A stretch of 64,000 nt of DNA from Rugalucina vietnamica (lineage: Eukaryota; Mollusca; Bivalvia; Lucinida; Lucinidae). Numbering within the stretch: the first letter of the stretch is position 1; every line of letters begins with the position of its first letter. Both the position numbers and the translations under genes were made by a program. The notes under the pieces are model-generated. The model was given only the letters and a program-made list of their open reading frames with translations, was not told where the DNA came from and searched no databases. The stretch is from NCBI GenBank assembly GCA_964017185.1, contig OZ024871.1, positions 60,625,226 through 60,689,225 of the forward strand, in the 5' to 3' direction. This document shows, piece by piece, positions 23,611 to 35,012 of this stretch.

Positions 23611-23674
23611 GAAAGCGCTTACAGAAAAAAGGAAAAATACAACAAAAGACTTTCTATTTATTTCTCTTACCAGA

Positions 23675-23977
<303 letters not shown>

Positions 23978-24062
23978 ATTTATCTGTACTGCCAAAACTG
24001 AATTGTCGACTTAACGACCTGTTGACTTATCGACCTAGTGCTATTGTCAATAACAAAGATCC

Positions 24063-24113
24063 GGTTAGGGTTAGGGTTAGTGTGTGGTTAGGATTAGGGT
24101 TGGGTTAGGGTTA
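24063..24113 (+). repeat. Telomere-like (TTAGGG)n tract
   Basis: Imperfect GGTTAGGGTTAGGGTTAG units embedded in repeat S, directly after the AACAAAGATCC module. Confidence 0.85.
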
Positions 24114-24558
24114 ACTGTTGACATACAAATTGGGACAATAATGACCATTAATGAGGACCCTTCTCCCAATCTCATAGGTCGACGACAGGTCGACAAGTCG
24201 ACAATTCAGTTTTGGCAGTACAGATAAATGACATGTATAGATGTACAGTCGCATATCCACTGGAAACTTAAAGGCTTATCACATGTTGATGTTGCCAGAC
24301 AAAGCTATCTCGGAGGATTCTTTCTTTAGCTTGGGGGTCTGGGGGGCTTGCCCCCCAGGCGTCGTATGCGATCATGCATCAGGTATATGATGATTATTAT
24401 GTATTGACAGCTATATGTACCACATATGCTCTTTTTCCAATCATGCACTTGTATTTCCGCTTGGACTATACCTACCTATCCATTTATAAATTTTGGCAAT
24501 ATTGATTTGTCGACTTGTCGACCTGGCGACCTAGTACTATTGTCAATAACAAAGATCC

Positions 24559-24609
24559 GGTTAGAGTTGGGGTTAGTGTGTGGTTAGGGTTAGGGTTGGG
24601 TTAGGGTTA
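24559..24609 (+). repeat. Telomere-like (TTAGGG)n tract
   Basis: Second imperfect tract in the same S module context as 24063-24113, about 495 bp downstream. Confidence 0.85.
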
Positions 24610-25279
24610 ACTGTTGACATACAGATTGGAACAATAATGACCATTAATGAGGACCCTTCTCCCAATCTCATAGGTCGACAATTCAGCTTTGGCAGTACAA
24701 ATAAATGACATATATAGATGTACAGCCGAATATCCACTGGATATCACTTGTTGATGCTGCCAGACAAAGCTATCTCGGAGGATTCTTTCTTAAGCTTGGG
24801 GGTCGGGGGGGGGGGGGGGGGGGCTTGACCCCCAGGCGTCGTATGCGATAATGCTTCAGGTATATGAAGATTATTATGTATTGACAGCTATATCTACCAC
24901 ATAGGCTCTTTTTCCCATCATGCACTTAGCCCTTGTATTTCCGCTTGGACTATACCTACCTATCCATTTATATATTTTGGCAATATTGATTTGTCGACTT
25001 GTCTACCTGTCGACTTGCCGACCTGTCGACCTAGTGCTATTGTCAATAACAAAGATCCGGTTGACCAACATCTCCACCTCCATTTGTATACACTACTTAT
25101 ACTGATTTGTCGACTTGTGGACAGCCGCATATCCACTGGAAACTTAAAGGCTTATCACATGTTGATGCTGCCAGACAAAGCTATCTCGGAGGATTCTTTC
25201 TTTAACTTGTCGGTCTGGGGGGCTTGTCCCTCAGGCGTCGATTGCGATCATGCTTCCGGTATATGATGATTATTTTCAA

Positions 25280-25347
25280 GGTGGCTAATCACGTGATACA
25301 CATGTGGTAGTCTCACATTTTGGAGTAAGTTTGTTGCACGTTTCAAG
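25280..25347 (+). promoter_or_regulatory. Promoter/first-exon-like sequence, copy 2
   Basis: Shares the first 36-38 bases with 11946 onward (E-box CACGTG, then CACATGTG, then GTAGTCTCACA), and ends TTTCAAG before a GTACGT donor at 25348. An acceptor-like TTTCAG ends at 25389. It abuts an S block in the opposite orientation from copy 1. Confidence 0.45.
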
Positions 25348-25504
25348 GTACGTAAACACTATGTTTTATTGGTTTTTGGTCGATTTCAGAAATGTACTAT
25401 AGTGTAGGGTACCCGCAAACGAATGCGATTCTTTCTGGTGTTTACTGTTTTGAGCTTGAGCATTCGGTTTTCAAAAAATAGCCCGATAATTCCTATGGTG
25501 CGAC

Positions 25505-25752
25505 TTGGTAGGAATCACATTTTTGTTAGTACATGTTGTTGGTGAAGGCGGTTTGGCGAATTCATTCGACTTGAGACTAATCTATGCGTTTCGGTCAGTA
25601 CTGTCAGTAAATAGAAGTCATTTTTACACAGATTGAGACTAATTTAACGTTTCAATGGTAAGGAAAGTGTCATTAAAAGACAATGATAAGAATCACACAC
25701 GTTGGTAAGAGTCACACTTGAAACTGGGTAGTAAAATGATAGGAATCACACA
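25505..25752 (+). promoter_or_regulatory. Array of RGAATCACA-type motifs
   Basis: GGTAGGAATCACAT (about 25507), GATAAGAATCACAC (25685), GGTAAGAGTCACAC (25704) and GATAGGAATCACAC (25737) recur in the putative intron upstream of the zinc-finger exon. Two related motifs occur at the equivalent place in copy 1. The role is unknown; binding sites are one possibility. Confidence 0.45.
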
Positions 25753-25825
25753 ACTTTGATTTTTAGACTTTCAGCACTTGTTAGGTTGAAATTGGCTTGT
25801 ACCATGCATGTTGTTTCTGTTGCAG

Positions 25826-26258
25826 ATGGCTTTTATTTGCGGCTTCTGTGGGACATCCTTAAAAACCAAAGACTCAAATTTTGCGTCAGCATGAAAAACA
25901 GACATAGAAATGTGGGAAAATACAATTGTGAATCCTGTGGAAAAGTGTCATTTAGTAAGGCCAATGCAGAGATGCATGCAGCATCCCACAGGGAAGAGAA
26001 GCGATTGACGTGCATGAATTGTGGAAAGAAGTTTGCCAGTCAAACTTACTTAAACCGGCACATAAGAAGGGAAATAGGCATCGGCGAAAAAAAATTCAAC
26101 TGTGGAACATGCGACAGGAAATTCAGGAAAAAAGTGACCTCCAGGACCATTTGACAACTCATACACAAACTGCAAGACATAGATGTGAAGAATGTGGAAA
26201 GATGTTTAGGTACAGCTCAGGCTTGTCGAGGCATAGAACGACAAAACACAAGGAATAA
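25826..26258 (+). pseudogene. Degenerate C2H2 zinc-finger exon
   Basis: A splice-acceptor-like TTTCTGTTGCAG precedes ATG at 25826. Up to five C2H2-type fingers are recognisable: FICGFCG, YNCESCGKVSF...H...H, LTCMNCGKKF, FNCGTCDRKF and HRCEECGKMFRYSSGLSRH. At least two frameshifts break the frame, near 25890 and in the A-run at about 26128 where one A is missing, and the linker HIRREIGIGEKKF has lost the usual second His. C2H2 arrays bind DNA in the nucleus. I cannot tell whether this is a decayed host gene, a domesticated exon or a sequencing error in a working gene. Confidence 0.6.
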
Positions 26259-26394
26259 AAGACTTGAATGCTCTATAAACCATACTGTGTTCAGTGCATA
26301 ATATTTGTAATGTCAGTTATTTACATGTCTGGTCTAGTCCACGTTATTTGTTCACGTCTTGTGCAATGCATTTCCGCCACACTAACAGAACAAA

Positions 26395-26500
26395 CCCTCT
26401 ACTTTCTTAATCCGAAATTTCAAGCCTCTAGCTATCTCCTATGGCTGTACAGCTCGGTTTTCGGAAACAAGAACGTTGGTTTTCTCAAGTTATATATGGA
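26395..26500 (-). mobile_element. Diverged SINE body fragment
   Basis: The reverse complement resembles 4595-4690 (AAATTTCAAGCCTCTAGCTA and GCTGTACAGCT segments). The tRNA-derived head is missing. Confidence 0.5.
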
Positions 26501-27329
26501 CTTACTCGGGCCCTTAATCAGCATTTTAAAAGAACGATTCATCTGAAGCCTACTCTCATCTGAGTCGTCAGTGATTTACATTTTTTTTTTTTGAGATTCG
26601 TTTTATAAAGTTTTTTTGTTCCGTAGACACCTCCTACTCCCCAGAATTGCTATACAATAGGTAGGCAAAAGCAAATGGATGGGAAAATAAAGACGGAGGG
26701 AAAAATAAAGATGTATATTATGATATGAAATAATATTTATATAAGCGTTGCATCTTGTACATGTAACTATGTAACTTGTGCGGAAAAAAAAGGAATAACA
26801 CTTCCGCAGCGAAGGGGGTGCGCGTATTGTCAATCCCGCGCTCCGAGGTGACACCAGACTCATTTAAGAGAAGCCGCCCCCAGCCCCGCGTTATCGATGC
26901 AACGTGCACTGGTATTCCTTCCTCCACTTACGGAGTGAGATTCATGTATAAACTTGGCGATATGGGTCTCTAATCAGCCTCTGTGCGAACCCTTATCTAT
27001 CCTAGCCAGCTCCTCACAGTTTAGGTTGAGAGAGCGGTTAAAACCACTAACTCGGAGTGTTAAAGATACAATACATAATGGCAGGTGGTACAGCGTAATA
27101 GAGCGGGCTAAGTATGTAATTGAAGAAAAATAAATGATGATGACCTAATACCTTAAGTGAAATGGTAAAAAAATGGCCCTGGGCGTCTGCTTATACAAAA
27201 TAATCGTATCACGCACGACTAAAGCAGAGAACTGTTAATGTGAAAACCCAACATGAAAGAGAAGGATTGGCCTGCAAAGATTGCCCTCTTCTACATTCAT
27301 ATATCTGTATCTCTGTATCCTATATAACC
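26501..27329. other. Noncoding, nothing recognised
   Basis: No recognised frame or repeat. A GC-richer island is present at about 26810-26900. Confidence 0.35.
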
Positions 27330-27848
27330 TTAGATGCGCGACATGTATTCTGTGTCCTTAATGTACTGAAAAACGGCACCTCTGATAATTTCTGAGTGAG
27401 CATGACTGGGATTAAGAAGTGTTTTAACTGTTATCTCCCCTATATCTGAAATATGTTATCCTTAATACTGTTGAACATGACTATCCTATGGTCTATGTGA
27501 ATGTGACATCTAAGGAAATAGTGGTCTGTATCCTCTATTTCATCACAGTGTGGGCACATAGGGTCCATTTCGCTATGTGTCTGGTTATTAAATCTTAAGC
27601 CATTACGCCCTAATCTGAGTCTAGTGTATACCTTGTCTAATTGCCTTTCATCACTATATTGGATTAATTTCGTAGGTAAATTATTGTCTAAATCCCATCT
27701 GAACCCATGCTTATGCTCCCTCCATTTCTCTTGCCCATTGATCCTTAATAACCCTCTTAATACGACTATATGCCTCAGTTTTGCTCATTTTAATGTTGAG
27801 TTCCCTCCCATGTGTTGACCCAGTTTTCGCTGCTGCATCGGCTAGGTC
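27330..27848 (-). pseudogene. LINE-3 RNase H end and C-terminal CCHC region
   Basis: Starts at the insertion junction with DLADAAAKTGSTHG, the last catalytic Asp region of an RNase H domain (usual form GNExADxxA). Next come a basic stretch, VYTRLRLGRNGLRF and a CPHC...H...C zinc motif (CPHCDEIEDTDHYFLRC) typical of I-group LINE C-termini, then a TAA stop at 27330-27332. Two frameshifts are present (about 27690 and 27430). The upstream half of the domain lies 7.5 kb away at 35399-35834. Confidence 0.82.
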
Positions 27849-27850
27849 GT

Positions 27851-27918
27851 AAACACATCATAAGTGACGCCTGTCTAACGCACCTGTTCGATATAGAGTA
27901 CTGGGAGAAAAGCTTGAC
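27851..27918 (-). repeat. YR element 1, repeat B2 (outer 3' end)
   Basis: 68 bp, nearly identical to B1 at 28112-28176 apart from a 2-bp indel and one substitution. Preceded by core GT at 27849-27850. Confidence 0.88.
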
Positions 27919-28050
27919 TTGATGAACAAGGTACAGTCAGACAGACGTGACTTAACAGTGTTGGGTGGGATGGTCGTTCAAACACGGCCTCTTAATCTAT
28001 AGCCACTTCAGCCTTTGTTATATACCAGCTCCCGCGCCCAATTCCATTAT

Positions 28051-28109
28051 AAGGGCAAATACAGACTGTCGCATATACTACGGTACAATCGACATACGTC
28101 ACTTAGGAT
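28051..28109 (-). repeat. YR element 1, repeat A2 (internal)
   Basis: 59 bp identical to A1 at 35338-35396. It abuts B1 through the core GT at 28110-28111, reproducing the junction a circularised element would have. Confidence 0.9.
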
Positions 28110-28111
28110 GT

Positions 28112-28176
28112 AAACACCATAAGTGACGCCTGTCTAACGCACCTGTTCGATATAGAGTACTGGGAGAAAAGCTCGA
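28112..28176 (-). repeat. YR element 1, repeat B1 (internal)
   Basis: 65 bp copy of B2, directly adjacent to A2. Confidence 0.9.
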
Positions 28177-28343
28177 CCCTCAATAATTCATCGTAAAACT
28201 AACTTTCTCCCAATACTTACTCAAAGAGGTAGCAGAAAACAAATCACAACAAGGGGACTAGAATCATTTGTATTCAAATAAAACTGATATATGGTACAAC
28301 AGAATAAACATATTACTACAAAAAGTAGACCCATATGGCATGC

Positions 28344-29547
28344 TCAGAACGCCTGCTTCATGCTATTGAAATCCCCGTATTCACGGAAAAATGATTCTGT
28401 CTGGCTGCTCATACTTGGCGCGTTGCTTATCACTGATGCAGTACTTGTCGCATCGCGTATCAAATGCGATCTGCAATAATATTTTAAAGACTCTGAACTT
28501 CGCCAGCCAACATGCTGCATAACCGCAGTCGGGCCTATATCATCATTTGTAATTGAGAGAGTGAGAGCACAGCCCGCTCTTAAGCTATGTGGAGTTTCGC
28601 CTTCGTAAAGGCCCAAGGTACTAAGATATGACATCAACCGACTATAAACAGCAGAAAATGAGATAGGCTCATTCAAAACCACGCCACTATCCGTTACCGG
28701 TCGAAATAGATACCCTTGTGACAGATTGACACCAAATTTCTCAACATGTTTGAAATATGTTTCTAAACCATGCATTGCGCATACTTGGATATCAGCGCAT
28801 CGACGGACTACGAAAATATTGGTATGATTGTTTCCCCTCAATGTTTTCCCAAATGTGTGTCGAAAAACGAAACCCGTCCCATCATGTAATATTTTCACAT
28901 CATGTGACAAAATATTCGAAATGTCATTGGCCCGGTCACCAGAAAAGAACTGAAGCTTAAAAAAGGCTTGATCACGAACGAGAACGAATCTGTCCCTTAA
29001 TGTCAAGTCATTGCGACCTAATTCCCTGTCAATATATGCAGCGATTACGCGTAATTTTGACAAAAACATAGGTTTAGCTTGCTTCGGCAATACTCGCGCT
29101 TTTGCTTGCTCTTCTTTTATGACCTTGAGGTATGATTTAACCTAAGGAGACTGGGCTGGATTACCAATAGACTGAGTAGCGTCCCAATGTTTACCTGACC
29201 CTAATTGAACATAAATTTCTGACAGCTGCTGAATTAAGTTTTGAATTGAATTAGCAGATAATCTAATGGGACAAGTACACGCAAACACACCAGGCTGACC
29301 TATGTGTGAGCATTCAAAGTTATGAATTTGTGTTTTTTCCATTGGCATCGCTCCAAATGAGAAACTTTCGAATGTCATTCGGACAAGCTGCCAATACTGA
29401 AGGTGAATTTGGCAAGCTTTTTAGAAAAGCTGAGAACCTCTGCTCCGTGCTTTTGACTCTCCGTCCATGAATAGAGGAATTGCAGTAGGAGTCCAGCTCC
29501 GCCAGTCTGTCGTCAATTGCGCCAAGAGTAAGTGTCTGAAACAACAA
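28344..29547 (-). pseudogene. YR element 1 tyrosine recombinase
   Basis: The catalytic half (28344-29090) is open for 248 codons and holds the full set of active-site boxes: Arg in FFSGDRANDIS, PHSLRAG (H-x-x-R), HVGW, and the Tyr in LKYYCRSHL. The N-terminal SAM-like/core-binding half lies in two other frames at 29142-29547, so at least two frameshifts occurred. The family cuts and rejoins DNA through a 3'-phosphotyrosine and would integrate a circular cDNA. It differs clearly from the recombinase of element 2, which has RRGGAS and GDW boxes. Confidence 0.82.
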
Positions 29548-29552
29548 AACAT

Positions 29553-30090
29553 TCAGTCGAAATGAAGTCGAAATGCTCTAAGTTCCTGTTTAAGGCCCAG
29601 TTTATCCTTAATAAAACCATGTCTGGAAGGTATGTACAGGACTGATGTATCACCAGCATGTCCCAATGAAATCGATGATGAAGTATGACGCAACAACATT
29701 GGCCACCAGATTGGTTTTACCCGATAAACCGGAGCAACAAAGGTGCAGTGCTTAACGTTTTGTTCTCTTAAAAAGCATAGTAAAGGAAATATGAGATGGA
29801 AGGGTGGGAAAACATATGGGTTGCTTTCTCCTGATAGATCCCGAGCAAACACATTCACACCTGACGACCCCGGAGAAAATGTTTGTGTGAAATGACGAAG
29901 CGGTGCGCCTGTTTGCGATAGCATAGTATTAGAATCTGTAGCCATGAGGTCAACTGTATGTGGGCCAAACAGATTTTCAATTGTTCAAACTCTTTCCTGT
30001 AGCATGCAATCTGTAAACGAAACAGAGCGACTTGGGGAATCGGCTGGATTGTCCTTAGTAGGAATGTACTTCAGAACCAGTTGTACATTT
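29553..30090 (-). pseudogene. YR element 1 pol C-terminal region
   Basis: Continues the RNase H region in another frame (LVLKYIPTKDNPADSPSR, then PHTVDLMA, typical of DIRS-group pol) after a frameshift near 30090 and a TGA near 29990. It ends before the recombinase start. PTKDNPADSPSR is the C-terminal part of the RNase H fold. Confidence 0.7.
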
Positions 30091-31445
30091 TTGGCACATA
30101 CATATTGAAAATTTCTTTTAGCACGTTATTCAACACTGGATCTCGACAACCCTGATTTTGCCATGCCGACACTACCGCTGAATTATCACAGAATAAATCA
30201 ATTCTAGTGTCCTGCGCTTCGTCTCCAATAGCTCGCAGACACTGAAGAACGGCATCAGCCTCCTTAACATGTATTGGCCTCATATCGTCACTTTGCCAAA
30301 AATCGCCCATTTCCATTCCTATGTGAACCCCCGAAAGAATTTTCCCTCCATATTTGTACCCGGAAGAGTCCGTCGCCAGAGCAATCTGGCGATGGCGTTC
30401 TGATCGCCATGGAGCATGTCCCTTCCAGTTATCCAAAAATCGCCAAAACTCAAGTTCCGTGCGCAGATCACCCTCAACTATAACATCCTTGCTGTTTGTT
30501 AAGCAAACTGATATGGCGGTATTCACTTGTCGAGAAAATAACTTTGAACACGGAATCGCCAGGTACATCGAAACACACTTGCCAGCAAATCTTTGCAAAG
30601 TGCGAACATCAACAGAAGTTGCAGCAAGGATTTTTTCTCGAAGCGCAACAAATTTCTCTTTCTTATCATCAGGCAAAATAAAAGCCTCCTTGTCAGAGTC
30701 AACATAAAACCCAAGAAACTTTATCCTAGTAGACGGTATTAGTTGCGACTTTTTCAATGAAAATGTGTATCCTAACCTGGTCATTATTTCTAGCAAAACA
30801 TATACCAGTCTAGGTCCATCTAGCAAAGAAACATCATGCTGATGCCCTGAAAGGCGACTAACTGCGGTAGCGCTCATACGATCATCTATGTATTGCATTG
30901 TTGTCATGCCCAAAGCACGAAGATAAGAAGTGACTTGCATTCCGACCGTCTGATACACAAAAGCAGCGGCCTTAAAGCCGAACGGCAGCGTGGTATAGCA
31001 AAACAACCAACCCCCAAATTGAAAGCCAAAATACGGCTGAGAATTCTCACTGATGGACATGTGCGAGTAACCAGCCTTTTCATCACAGGCTATCATTTGA
31101 GATCCGCGCTCGACTATACGGTGGACGTCCTTTAAAGTTTCCAACTGAAAAGGACAATCCTTAATCCATAAATTCAAAAAACGTTCGTCATGGCATAAAC
31201 GTGGCTTACTTGGTTCAACAGTTAATGGCATAACAACCTTGGGACACTCTGAATCACCAACTTTTCCGATCAGTTTTATTGACCTACTGCGAAGACCCTC
31301 ATAAATTTCATGCATAATGAAAGAAGAGTATTGTCGACATATAGCAGCATTAGGAAAAAACTGTCGAGGAGGTATATCTGAATTATACGTTTTCCCTTTA
31401 AAATTACCATGGAAATGCCTGAAAAAACAATGGATATCTAAACCA
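30071..31445 (-). CDS. YR element 1 reverse transcriptase and RNase H
   Basis: Open from about 31440 (the annotated Met at 31315 is not the true start, because conserved-looking sequence FHGNFKGKTYNSDIPP continues upstream in frame). RT motifs: LCHDERFLNLW, ACDEKAGYSHM, LPFGFKAAAF and the catalytic QYIDD, then the thumb FLGFYVDSD. RNase H motifs: LATDSSGYKYGG, VKEADAVLQ and LFCDNSAVV. The enzyme copies element RNA into cDNA and removes the RNA strand. Its 5' part is cut by a LINE 3' tail at 31446. Confidence 0.85.
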
Positions 31446-31690
31446 TGCTGTATAATAATAATATAATAATAATAATGTCTTTATTTAAAGAGGATGACAT
31501 ATTTAGTACAAAAACTAATCTCACATATGGTCCTCTGAAGAGTAAAACATATTTACATGGTTATATACATATGTACAAAATATGATGTCTGGAATACCTA
31601 TCAAAATATCTACAATTTTTGCTCTTAAATTGGACATGTATCCATGCTCTTAAATTGGACATGTATCCATGACCTTACAACCTCTGAATG
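31446..31690 (-). mobile_element. 3' tail of a truncated LINE inserted in YR element 1
   Basis: On the minus strand the sequence ends AAATAAAGACATTATTATTA followed by an (ATT)n-like tail, typical of a retroposed 3' end. A 25-bp unit is tandemly duplicated at 31621-31670. The 5' boundary is uncertain. Confidence 0.5.
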
Positions 31691-31985
31691 CTCATTTGAG
31701 TGTTGATCGAGAATATAGTTCCATTCATTTATACACTGATGCAGTTGACCTGCAACAAAATACTGTGGGTCCCGCAACGACGATCACTTTCTCTGCAGGT
31801 ACATGGACTGAGGGGGCCCGCTCATCTCCTCCCAGCGCCACCCAACGAACAACCCTTTTTGGCTCACTCAAAATAGCATCTGGATGAAAATCTGAGTTCA
31901 ACTCCCATTCCGGTACAGGAATTTCAAAGTTACAATGTGAAGGGTCAATCTATAAGAAAAATAATACAGACATCCATATAAGGCT
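31691..31985 (-). pseudogene. YR element 1 pol N-terminal fragment
   Basis: The minus-strand frame reads PVPEWELNSDFHPDAILSEP and onward to about 31690, before a stop near the LINE tail. It lies between gag and RT in the right orientation, so it is probably the beginning of pol; no domain is recognised. Confidence 0.45.
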
Positions 31986-33108
31986 CAGAGTGGATTCTAG
32001 AGCGCGGGAGTGTGACAATCCCGCTTATTTTGTAATTTTGGCGCAAAATTGTGATCTTGGTGCGACGACGATCCCGCAAAGTACCGAGAAGTGGCGCATT
32101 TTTGTTAGTTTTGTGCGTGTTGTGGTTCTTTTCAGTACCATTTTGGTAGTTAATTTCCGTTCTTTTCCGCTAATTTCCGTCGATCCCGTGGTCCGAGATT
32201 TGACCGAGACTTCAATTCTATTGGCTGAGACGGTTAACGCATGCGCATATGTTTTTCTTCTTTCACTTTCGTTGACACAAGATGGAGTCGAGATTTATTT
32301 TTTCTTGGCTTGTGATTACTAAAAGACAGGAAATCGGCGTTGATGAGGCTGAGACGTCCGGTGCCACAGCCCCCGAATGTTTCCCTGAACATGCCCAAGA
32401 CCCACCGAAAAGGAAACGAAAGTTTGACTTCTTGGCTTGAAAATATGTCATTTCTTTGAAATTGAAATACACGAGTTTGTCCGACGGCGACGGACGAGTT
32501 AACAGTAGCTAGAAGAATCGAAATGCTCTGATAGAGGAATGTACCAACTACCGCAAAAGTAATTATATCAGTTATTGAATGACTCGGGCAAAAACGATCA
32601 GATGTCAAAACATTTATTGAAGACGTTTTCTTCCAAGATTTCCTGTTTTATTATTTTTGAGTTGTTTCCCTTGTTTTTAATTTAATAGTTTACGATGATG
32701 AAAGCTTTTTTTATTCGTGTGTATTCAATAATATTACTCACAAGGAAAAGGAAAACAATATAACAAAAGGTCCCAACAGGAAGTCCAGAGAAAACAGTGC
32801 AGACTCAGAGCAGCAGACAGTCAATAGACTTTGAACTTTGTTATGACTCACACCCAAATGGCTTGAAATATTAAAATGTACATATTCATTTTTAATTAAC
32901 CATTAGATCTATTTGGCTTCTTGATGATTTGTGAAGTCTGTAACTGTAAACAACTGCTGTTGGTTAATCACAAGAGGTGACTATTCATGTAAACCTTCCT
33001 GAGAAAATGCCGACTGGTATGGTGCCCTACTTGATCCAACATTGGCCCCTTTTCGAGAGTGTGAGGGGGGAGTTGGCCCATCTTGACAAAATCCTAGAAT
33101 CCACTCTG
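31986..33108. mobile_element. TIR DNA element inserted in YR element 1
   Basis: Perfect 15-bp inverted ends CAGAGTGGATTCTAG at 31986 and 33108. The interior is noncoding (1.1 kb). A possible TAAGG direct repeat flanks it imperfectly. The CAG start suggests a hAT-type MITE, but this is not certain. Confidence 0.7.
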
Positions 33109-33287
33109 TAAGGAATGAACATATCGTTAGAACGTTTGGGTAGCGTGAAAAGAGAGGAGCCGACCCCTTCAGTCCACGTGAGCTAAGCTCACTGAGGCGT
33201 CAGTGTCCCCGGACTGAAAAGGTTAGCGCCTTAATAAAAAACATATAACTAGGCCAACACTGCAAGTTCCTCTATAAAACATTCAGT

Positions 33288-33930
33288 TTACTTGTTTTTA
33301 GCTTGCTTCATTTTTTCACAGTCACGTACTAGGTGAGATGTGGATTCACAAAAGAGACACGCCCCTCTCTGGCGATAAGTGGTCCGACCTAAACCACCTC
33401 TCGAAAATGGGGAGAAACGGGGTGAAGCCCCCTGACCAGCGGCAAAATTCTGAGGCATATAGCCCATGTTAGGCTGCCAATATGGCCACATAAAACCCTG
33501 TGGGTTCCAAGGATACTGCAGCTGGCCAGATGCAGTGTCCTGTGGAGCCTTAGCTGGGCTGTCCTCTTTTTTCTCTGGAGTTTTCGCTTTTAAAGATTTT
33601 GTTAAGGCTTTTGAAATCAAGTCGGACGACTTTCCGCCAAGAACATTGAGAATGAACGTTGGAATGTTAAATTGTCCTTGATTCATGTTAGCTTGACGAG
33701 CCAGATCCTGATACACGTCCGCATCTTCATGATCCAACGCGCGTGCCGTGTCTGTTAGCTCATCAAGTGTAAGTAATACCAACTGCTCACTCGGCGTTTT
33801 TTGCATCGCAAGGAATCTCACCTTCTCCTTCAGCTTCTTAATCGGATCCTTTTGCAGTGGGTGTAGCAGTAGCAGCAACTTGCTTAACTTTTTTCGGCGG
33901 CGGCTGATCTTCGTGGCTCTCATTCGCGTC
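33288..33930 (-). CDS. YR element 1 gag-like protein with CCHC knuckle
   Basis: Encodes a coil-forming basic region (PIKKLKEKVRFLAMQKTPSEQ), then MNQGQFNIPTFILNVLGGKS, a Pro/Gly/aromatic-rich linker, and a C-terminal zinc knuckle CLFCESTSHLVRDC (C-x2-C-x4-H-x4-C). Gag-like proteins package element RNA in the cytoplasm. The better N-terminal frame (NESHEDQPPPKKVKQVAAT) starts at an AG acceptor at 33931 and joins this frame after a one-base shift near GGATCCGATTAAG. The stop is at 33288. Confidence 0.75.
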
Positions 33931-34198
33931 CTATAATAAAGACAACAAAACTTGTCACACCATATGTACCGAAGCACCGATACTCGGTATGTACAAGTAA
34001 CTGTTAGGAAATATGAAACCCCATGCTAATGAAATTGTCACGTGACAGAAAACTACAGTCAACGCATGTGTCATCAATCGAGTGCCAATTACAATACATC
34101 ACCACTGATTATTTATACAATTATTTGTGTTCCCATATATGCGACTTACAACCATAAAGGCGCCTACTAGCAATGTTGAAAATATAGGAAAAGCTTAC

Positions 34199-34462
34199 TG
34201 TAATGTCGACAAGCTCCTGTCCAGTGGGCTGTCCATGTTCATTGGCGTATACGATAGTGAGGTGAACCAACAGCCTGAGCGTATCATCACTGATCTGCTT
34301 GCCGGACAGCTCAAATATGTCCTTTTCCGATGTGCCCGTGATGTCTCTGAACACGGAGATAAGCTCATCTGCTGGCATGGTATCCAGGCATTTGTTCATC
34401 TTTGGCCTTGCGTATTGCTGAATTTGACCGTCGTGATGACGGAACTGCACGGCTAATGGCAT
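34199..34462 (-). CDS. Candidate upstream gag exon of YR element 1
   Basis: An open frame of about 88 codons (TMPADELISVFRDITGTSEKD, then GQPTGQELVDIT) ends at the donor-like ACA/GTAAGC at 34198. The acceptor-like TTTATTATAG at 33931 would give an intron of about 268 bp. The reading phase agrees only with the frame that later needs the one-base shift noted for gag, so the intron is a hypothesis. The domain is not recognised. Confidence 0.4.
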
Positions 34463-35012
34463 AAGATTGTTTCATATATAGAGAGTGTCGCCGTTTCAAA
34501 ACCGTCGGTGGAGGCATCTGAAATCAGCAAAAGATGCTTATATCTTTAACCATGTCCCGGCTCATAGCTCACATACCTGGGGCGTAAATGCAAGCATGAT
34601 AGCATGGTTACATATACCACAGCTGCAGCATTGCCATAAAAGGAAATAGCGAAACATAGTTCCAAAACCATGTGACCACAACAAGAAATATGATTGGAAT
34701 GGGCACAATCAGAGAGGATATATGTCACATGATGTAAAAGCTACAAAATGATTTGAAGCGGCACGACGAAATAACTAACGTCTGAAGATCAAAAAGCCAC
34801 ATGGCCGATCACCAACTCAAAGGCATTACAGCGAAGCCGCGATATATGCAATTTTATAAAATGGTGAAGTCAAAACTGTAAAGCCTTGAAAACTACTATA
34901 AATGTAATTTACCCCAATCTAACGGACATCTTGGTGCTTCCACATCGCATAATATAATCCACATGCCTGTCCTCATGACAGTGGTGAGCAGAAAAACAAC
35001 GGGGTATGCAAG

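Noticed and set aside
24805-24824. G-homopolymer (and C-homopolymers at 42358, 62579 and 63780) as functional structures
   Set aside because: They occur within repeats at sites with shorter runs elsewhere and are prone to slippage or sequencing error.
30274-30714. Open frames on the plus strand over the RT of YR element 1
   Set aside because: They lie opposite a gene with clear RT and RNase H motifs and have no motif of their own.
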